From assembly GCA_964432465.1 (NCBI GenBank), contig CAYSNI010000056.1, positions 1-15,328 of the forward strand: a stretch of 15,328 nucleotides of DNA, given 5' to 3'. Below are positions 11,723 through 15,328 of the stretch, piece after piece (the first letter of the stretch is position 1; every line of letters begins with the position of its first letter). This stretch comes from JAHFLQ01 sp964432465. GTDB taxonomy: Bacteria > Patescibacteriota > Minisyncoccia > UBA6257 > WO2-44-18. The position numbers and the translations under genes were made by a program. The notes under the pieces are model-generated. The model saw nothing but the letters and a program-made list of their open reading frames with translations, made no database searches and was not told the DNA's origin.

Positions 11723-12119
11723 ATAAAGCAATCGAGAGAATTGCAATCGGTATTATTACCTGCAGGTTTCTTGCCATAGTCGTTTGAAATGCTTCGTTGA
11801 GTAAATCAAAAAATACAAACCGTTGGATAATTCTAATACCAAAAAGCGTGATTGGGAGCCAAACTAAATTGCGATACTGAATAGGTTTCCATGCAAGTAG
11901 GGCCATGGCAATTGCAAATACGATCATGTATACCGAGATAAACTTCGCGAGGTATAGAAATTGAGCATTGATTTCTGGGGTTGCTCCATAGACTCTATTA
12001 ACCACTGAGACAACGAAGCCCGTGCTACCGAAAATACCAATCAAGGCAAGTATAAAATGATAGACCGAAACAAATCCGGCCAAGAACCTGAAAACTTTGA
12101 GAGAATCACTGGATTGCAT
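11688..12119 (-). CDS. Four-TM membrane protein, probable relative of the convergent neighbour
   Basis: 143 residues with four hydrophobic segments (about 9-31, 56-76, 84-102, 119-136) and a loop RVYGATPEINAQFLYLAK after the first. The topology and the 'H-x-x-x-G' in helix 1, the loop and an R-N-L motif before the last helix parallel the 11309-11722 product, so the two are likely diverged paralogues. The function is unknown. There is no Shine-Dalgarno site at ATG 12119; TATAAA about 20 nt upstream may be the -10. The last 35 bp are shared with the opposite gene, so antisense pairing of the two mRNAs is possible. Confidence 0.7.
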   Translation of the reverse strand: MQSSDSLKVFRFLAGFVSVYHFILALIGIFGSTGFVVSVVNRVYGATPEINAQFLYLAKFISVYMIVFAIAMALLAWKPIQYRNLVWLPITLFGIRIIQRFVFFDLLNEAFQTTMARNLQVIIPIAILSIALFILRPKSEAQA

Positions 12120-12205
12120 ATTATTGATAGTTTAAGATTTATAATCGTATTTACTTATGCTCATTGTACTATATATATCGCACAACAAGAAGCCTCTGTG
12201 CATAA

Positions 12206-13009
12206 CTACTTTTTATCGTTTGTATCATAAAGGTTACAATATCGGCCAATCTGAAACCTATCACGAGTTTTCTTTGATAATTTTATCTTTCCTGCCGTCA
12301 ACGCTCCTAGAAAATCCTGATCATATGCAAGTCCTAAGGCGTGGTTTTGATTTTCTGGTTTTATTGGATCTACATACGTCCCAAAAATCTTGTCCCACAA
12401 CATAGTGAAATTGCCATAGTTTCCTCGAAGGTCAACAGCGTGGTGTATTTCGTGTTCTTGAGGTGAGGTAATGGCTAAATATCGGAAGCTACGATACATC
12501 CACCACTGTCCCATGAAAAATTCTGAATGAGTGATAGCTAAAATGATTGACTGAATAAAAATAACCCAATATACAAGGGGCATTAGAGAAATGTTTTCGA
12601 GATGGACTATTTTTAGCATAAGAATGATGCTGAGAATTGTTCCGAGCGTCGCGGGAAGCACCGCCACCACCACGAATGGACGGACGCTGAGTCCGGGAAG
12701 GGCAAGAAATAACCTGTTCGGTAGGTGGTGGTATTCATGTGTAAAGAAGAATTGCTTACTATGACTTAAAGATCGGTGAACAATATAATCCCAAAATCCT
12801 GCTATGTAAAAAATTAGGACGCCGATTAATAACCAGCCGACTATCGGTAATTTCTCATTATTTAAATCGAAAATATGTATAGACGGGAGAATATTTTTGA
12901 CCCATTCTATCAGAATTTCTGTTTTAGGAATAAGGGCAAGGCCGCCAAATTGTATAAGCCCATATACCACAATTGTTATCATTAAAAATAGCAATGATGG
13001 AAAATTCAA
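12206..13009 (-). CDS. Fatty acid hydroxylase / sterol desaturase family membrane enzyme
   Basis: A 267-residue integral membrane di-iron oxygenase of the fatty acid hydroxylase superfamily (PF04116 type). The His clusters are complete: HRSLSH (78-83), HEYHH (91-95), the extra His161 in a membrane helix, and HEIHH (186-190) followed by GNYGNFTMLWDKIFGTY, the typical end of the domain. Hydrophobic helices lie at about 5-27, 56-74, 108-132 and 143-160. It probably hydroxylates or desaturates a lipid; the substrate is unknown. The start is TTG at 13009, with AGAGG 3 nt upstream, since an in-frame TAA lies just before; ATG at residue 10 is an alternative. A possible -10 (TATAAC) lies around 13040. 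Base composition is AT-rich, suggesting transfer. Confidence 0.9.
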   Translation of the reverse strand: MNFPSLLFLMITIVVYGLIQFGGLALIPKTEILIEWVKNILPSIHIFDLNNEKLPIVGWLLIGVLIFYIAGFWDYIVHRSLSHSKQFFFTHEYHHLPNRLFLALPGLSVRPFVVVAVLPATLGTILSIILMLKIVHLENISLMPLVYWVIFIQSIILAITHSEFFMGQWWMYRSFRYLAITSPQEHEIHHAVDLRGNYGNFTMLWDKIFGTYVDPIKPENQNHALGLAYDQDFLGALTAGKIKLSKKTRDRFQIGRYCNLYDTNDKK

Positions 13010-13154
13010 ACGCCTCTTTTACTCCACGATAGTACATTTGTTATAATGAGCACTGATGAAATCCAAAGCTATAAAAATCAATTGAGCGCTAATTATAAGT
13101 ATAAAAAAAGTCTTTGTTGACATATACGTGCAATTTTACCATCGCTTCATAAAA

Positions 13155-13188
13155 TAAAAAATGGCAGGTCCTTACGGATTCTGCCATT
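13155..13188 (-). terminator. Terminator of the first radical SAM gene
   Basis: AATGGCAG (13160-13167) pairs with CTGCCATT (13181-13188), with an inner TCC/GGA pairing. On the minus strand it is followed by TTTTTATTTT. It begins 3 bp after the stop codon. Confidence 0.85.
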
Positions 13189-13191
13189 GAG

Positions 13192-14532
13192 TTAATCATT
13201 GAGAAGATTGGTGAGGTTTTTCTCGTAACCGAGATTCGCCTTACTTTTTACGGTCACCTCTTTTCGGGTCAACGCATTTATTCCGAAATAGCCAAGAGCG
13301 GAAAAAAGGCTACTAATATTATGCCTTGCCATGCTTCTTCTACAAATACTTCCCAGGCTGTAGAAAGCTCGCTTAGCGTCCTCACATAGCCTAGACATCT
13401 CCTCGGGACTCATTGTGGCAGGACGAAAAACAAAGTCCCCATATCGATAATTGTAGTCAAGCCACCACTTCTCATTTATCATTCGTCCCTCTTTTTGCAA
13501 ACGTAAATAAAGTGGCGTGCGAGGTATGGGAGTGAGCGGGTTGAAATTTGCGATAAAGAATTTCTGCTTGATTGCAAAATCTACAAGCCGCCCCACAGAT
13601 TCAGCCGTGTCATGATCGTATCCGACAATGAACGAGCCGTGTATCCTGATCCCAACATTGTGGAAGCGCCGAATAGCCTCTACCATCGGAATACTTTCGT
13701 TGAATCGCTTGTTCATTATTCTCAGATTTTCGCTCTCGATAGACTCAAGACCAAGCAAAACACCTAAACAGCCGCTTTTGGCGACCAGATCAAGCAACTC
13801 TTCATTCTTAGCAAGATTCACGCTCGTCTGGGCTACCCACTTTATTTTCAGGGGCTTTATGGCTTTACAAAACTCATACAGAGTTTTTGGGTAAGATCCC
13901 AGATTATCGTCAACAACTACGAACAGTTTCCGTTCTGAAGATTTTATCTCGGACACAAGACGATCGAGCGGTCTAGCAGCATATTTCCCGTTAAAGTAGA
14001 CCGGGATATCACAGAAGTCGCACCGAAAGGGGCAACCCCTGCCAAACTCCACGAGGCTCGCCGGGAAATATTTCTTGCCAGCAAATATATCTTTGTCGGC
14101 GGAAGTGCCTTGGGGTATCAAATCTGTTTCTTTATAGTGCTTTTGCAGTTTGCCAAACTTGAAGTCATTAAGTATTTGAGGCCACAATTTTTCAGCGTGG
14201 CCACTCACGACAACATCAGCGTAGCCAGAAACTTCGTCGGGCAAAAGCGTTGGATGAACACCACCTATCACTACCGGAACACCACGGTCTCGATAATGTT
14301 TGGCTATCTCGTATGCCCTCAATGCTGTTGATGTTTCAACGCTGATACCGACAAGGTCAGTAGAATCGTTGTAATCAACATTTTCAATCCGATCGTCGTA
14401 AAATTTGAGTTCGATATTTTTGGGTGTTACACCCGCCAGTATCGCTATACTGAGCGGTTCGAGCGTCCAAGGTCGTTCCAATTTTTTGTCGCCCACTCGG
14501 CCGATCGTCGGCTGGATAAGTGTTACCTTCAC
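13192..14532 (-). CDS. B12-binding-domain radical SAM protein
   Basis: 446 residues. The N-terminal 130 or so form a cobalamin-binding Rossmann domain (KVTLIQPTIGRVG, then DLVGISVETST and VPVVIGGVHPTLLPDE), although the DxHxxG His of base-off cobalamin binding is not seen. The radical SAM core has CxxxCxxC at Cys167, Cys171 and Cys174 (GRGCPFRCDFCD) for the 4Fe-4S cluster, then FVVVDDNLGS and LLGLES. Such class B enzymes methylate or rearrange unactivated carbons, often in lipid, hopanoid or natural-product pathways; the substrate here is unknown. The GTG at 14532 is chosen because GGAGG is 8 nt upstream and the protein then begins at the usual strand; longer forms reach 14577. It is divergent from a second such gene. 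Confidence 0.9.
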   Translation of the reverse strand: MKVTLIQPTIGRVGDKKLERPWTLEPLSIAILAGVTPKNIELKFYDDRIENVDYNDSTDLVGISVETSTALRAYEIAKHYRDRGVPVVIGGVHPTLLPDEVSGYADVVVSGHAEKLWPQILNDFKFGKLQKHYKETDLIPQGTSADKDIFAGKKYFPASLVEFGRGCPFRCDFCDIPVYFNGKYAARPLDRLVSEIKSSERKLFVVVDDNLGSYPKTLYEFCKAIKPLKIKWVAQTSVNLAKNEELLDLVAKSGCLGVLLGLESIESENLRIMNKRFNESIPMVEAIRRFHNVGIRIHGSFIVGYDHDTAESVGRLVDFAIKQKFFIANFNPLTPIPRTPLYLRLQKEGRMINEKWWLDYNYRYGDFVFRPATMSPEEMSRLCEDAKRAFYSLGSICRRSMARHNISSLFSALGYFGINALTRKEVTVKSKANLGYEKNLTNLLND

Positions 14533-14627
14533 AAGAAAAACCTCCAAATATGTTAAGGAGCCCATGAACCTTACCATAAAACGTGGGAAAGCAGAAAAAA
14601 TTTTACTATGTAAATGACCTATTTTAG

Positions 14628-14636
14628 TGGTATGCT
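14628..14636 (+). promoter_or_regulatory. Extended -10 promoter of the second radical SAM gene
   Basis: TGG directly precedes TATGCT (14631-14636), an extended -10, about 43 nt before the ATG. No good -35 is seen. The 146-bp divergent gap 14533-14678 must also hold the promoter of the minus-strand gene, which I could not place. Confidence 0.45.
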
Positions 14637-14678
14637 ATTAGCAGTTTTTTCACAACTTAACAAGAGGAGAATCAAATT

Positions 14679-15328
14679 ATGAAGATCGTATTACTCATGC
14701 CGCAGTCGGCTAGGTATGGAAAGGATGGCGCGTTTGATCAGCGCCTACGGTATGCACCGCTCACACTGACAACACTCGCCGCTCTCATTCCATCGGAGCT
14801 GAATGCCTCGGTGCAGTGCATCGATGAATGGACTGAGGATTTCGATCCTCATACCATTGAAGCAGACCTCATCGGAATCACAGCAATCACCGGAAACGCC
14901 CCCAAGGCATACCGATATAGCCGCATCCTTCGGGATCGTGGCATTGCCGTGGTGCTTGGTGGAATCCACGTCACTCTTGTGCCTGAAGAGGCAGAGAATC
15001 ATGCTGACGCCATTGTTTGTGGTTACGCTGAAGAAGCGTGGCCTGAACTATTGCGAGACTTTGTGGCCGGAACGCTTAGGAAGCGCTACGATCGCCAGCC
15101 GGTGACCATGGATGGGTACCCTCGTCCAAGGCGCGACTTGCTCAAGAGTCAGAAGTACACAAACATGAATGTCGTGCAGGCGACTCGCGGTTGCATTTAC
15201 CGCTGCACGTTTTGTGTTGTGCCAACCGCATGGCCAAAGCAGTACCAGCGGGATCCGGAAGATGTCGCTCGGGAAGTTGCAGAACTCCCAGGGAATACAT
15301 TCATTCTCATCGATCTCTCGCCATCTTC
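14679..15328 (+). CDS. B12-binding-domain radical SAM protein, 5' part (runs off the right edge)
   Basis: An open frame of 216 codons from ATG 14679 to the window end. The layout is as in the neighbouring minus-strand enzyme: a cobalamin-binding domain (KIVLLMPQ, DLIGITAITGN, AVVLGGIHVTLVPEE) followed by the radical SAM cluster motif CIYRCTFC (Cys172, Cys176, Cys179). The two proteins share HVTLVPEE / HPTLLPDE and ADAIVCGYAEEAWPELL / ADVVVSGHAEKLWPQIL, so they are related. Where the neighbour has VDDNLGS, this one reads IDLSPS, a change in a normally conserved stretch. AGAGGAG lies 9 nt before the ATG. The function and the C-terminal half cannot be seen here. Confidence 0.88.
   Translation, partial: MKIVLLMPQSARYGKDGAFDQRLRYAPLTLTTLAALIPSELNASVQCIDEWTEDFDPHTIEADLIGITAITGNAPKAYRYSRILRDRGIAVVLGGIHVTLVPEEAENHADAIVCGYAEEAWPELLRDFVAGTLRKRYDRQPVTMDGYPRPRRDLLKSQKYTNMNVVQATRGCIYRCTFCVVPTAWPKQYQRDPEDVAREVAELPGNTFILIDLSPS

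Noticed and set aside
14745..15002. Minus-strand frame of 85 codons
   Set aside because: It lies within the cobalamin-binding domain of the partial radical SAM gene on the plus strand.
1..15328. CRISPR array, insertion sequence or transposase
   Set aside because: No regularly spaced repeats and no transposase-like protein were found on either strand.

Overview
The window looks like a compact, gene-dense genome of the Patescibacteria (CPR) type. That placement is inference: it rests on the small gene set, many short lineage-specific membrane proteins, three solitary tRNA genes that do not encode CCA, and intergenic gaps filled with hairpin terminators. All 17 complete genes stop at TAA or TAG and none at TGA. 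Several genes have clear Shine-Dalgarno sites, while others (groL, groS, ddl, the 8781-9287 gene) show none.

Layout. 1-2430: the 5' end of a small membrane protein gene (minus), a nucleoside 2-deoxyribosyltransferase-like protein (plus), and a divergent IMP dehydrogenase-family enzyme (minus) behind a promoter overlapped by a perfect 20-bp palindrome. 2431-4580: groES-groEL (minus) with a promoter embedded in the preceding terminator and a leader containing a perfect 18-bp inverted repeat that covers the groES start codon. 4586-6000: a membrane-anchored M28 zinc peptidase and tRNA-His. 6026-6665: a high-GC gene for a single-pass membrane protein with a strong promoter and a three-hairpin leader. 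6726-8319: htpX, an unrecognised helical protein gene, and a cluster of hairpins. 8322-10888: a small membrane protein, tRNA-Arg(GCG), a two-TM protein, D-Ala-D-Ala ligase, a cysteine-dioxygenase-like cupin and tRNA-Ser(GCT). 10889-11192: a non-coding, hairpin-rich stretch carrying scrambled copies of the tRNA-Ser 3' end. 11193-13009: an AT-rich block with a 37-codon ORF, two related four-TM proteins encoded tail to tail, and a fatty acid hydroxylase. 13192-15328: two divergently transcribed B12-binding radical SAM enzymes, the second cut by the window end.

How the genes fit together. Functions are mostly housekeeping: protein folding and membrane quality control (GroESL, HtpX), cell-wall precursor synthesis (Ddl) and nucleotide metabolism. 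An accessory block follows that probably modifies membrane lipid or a secondary metabolite (hydroxylase, four-TM proteins, radical SAM pair); this link is inferred from adjacency only.

The most unusual signals are in the non-coding DNA. Each of the three tRNA genes is followed by a terminator hairpin and then, 60-80 nt from its T-arm, by an inverted 10-12-nt copy of that T-arm. The groES leader could sequester its own start codon. Two genes have their stop codon inside the loop of their own terminator.
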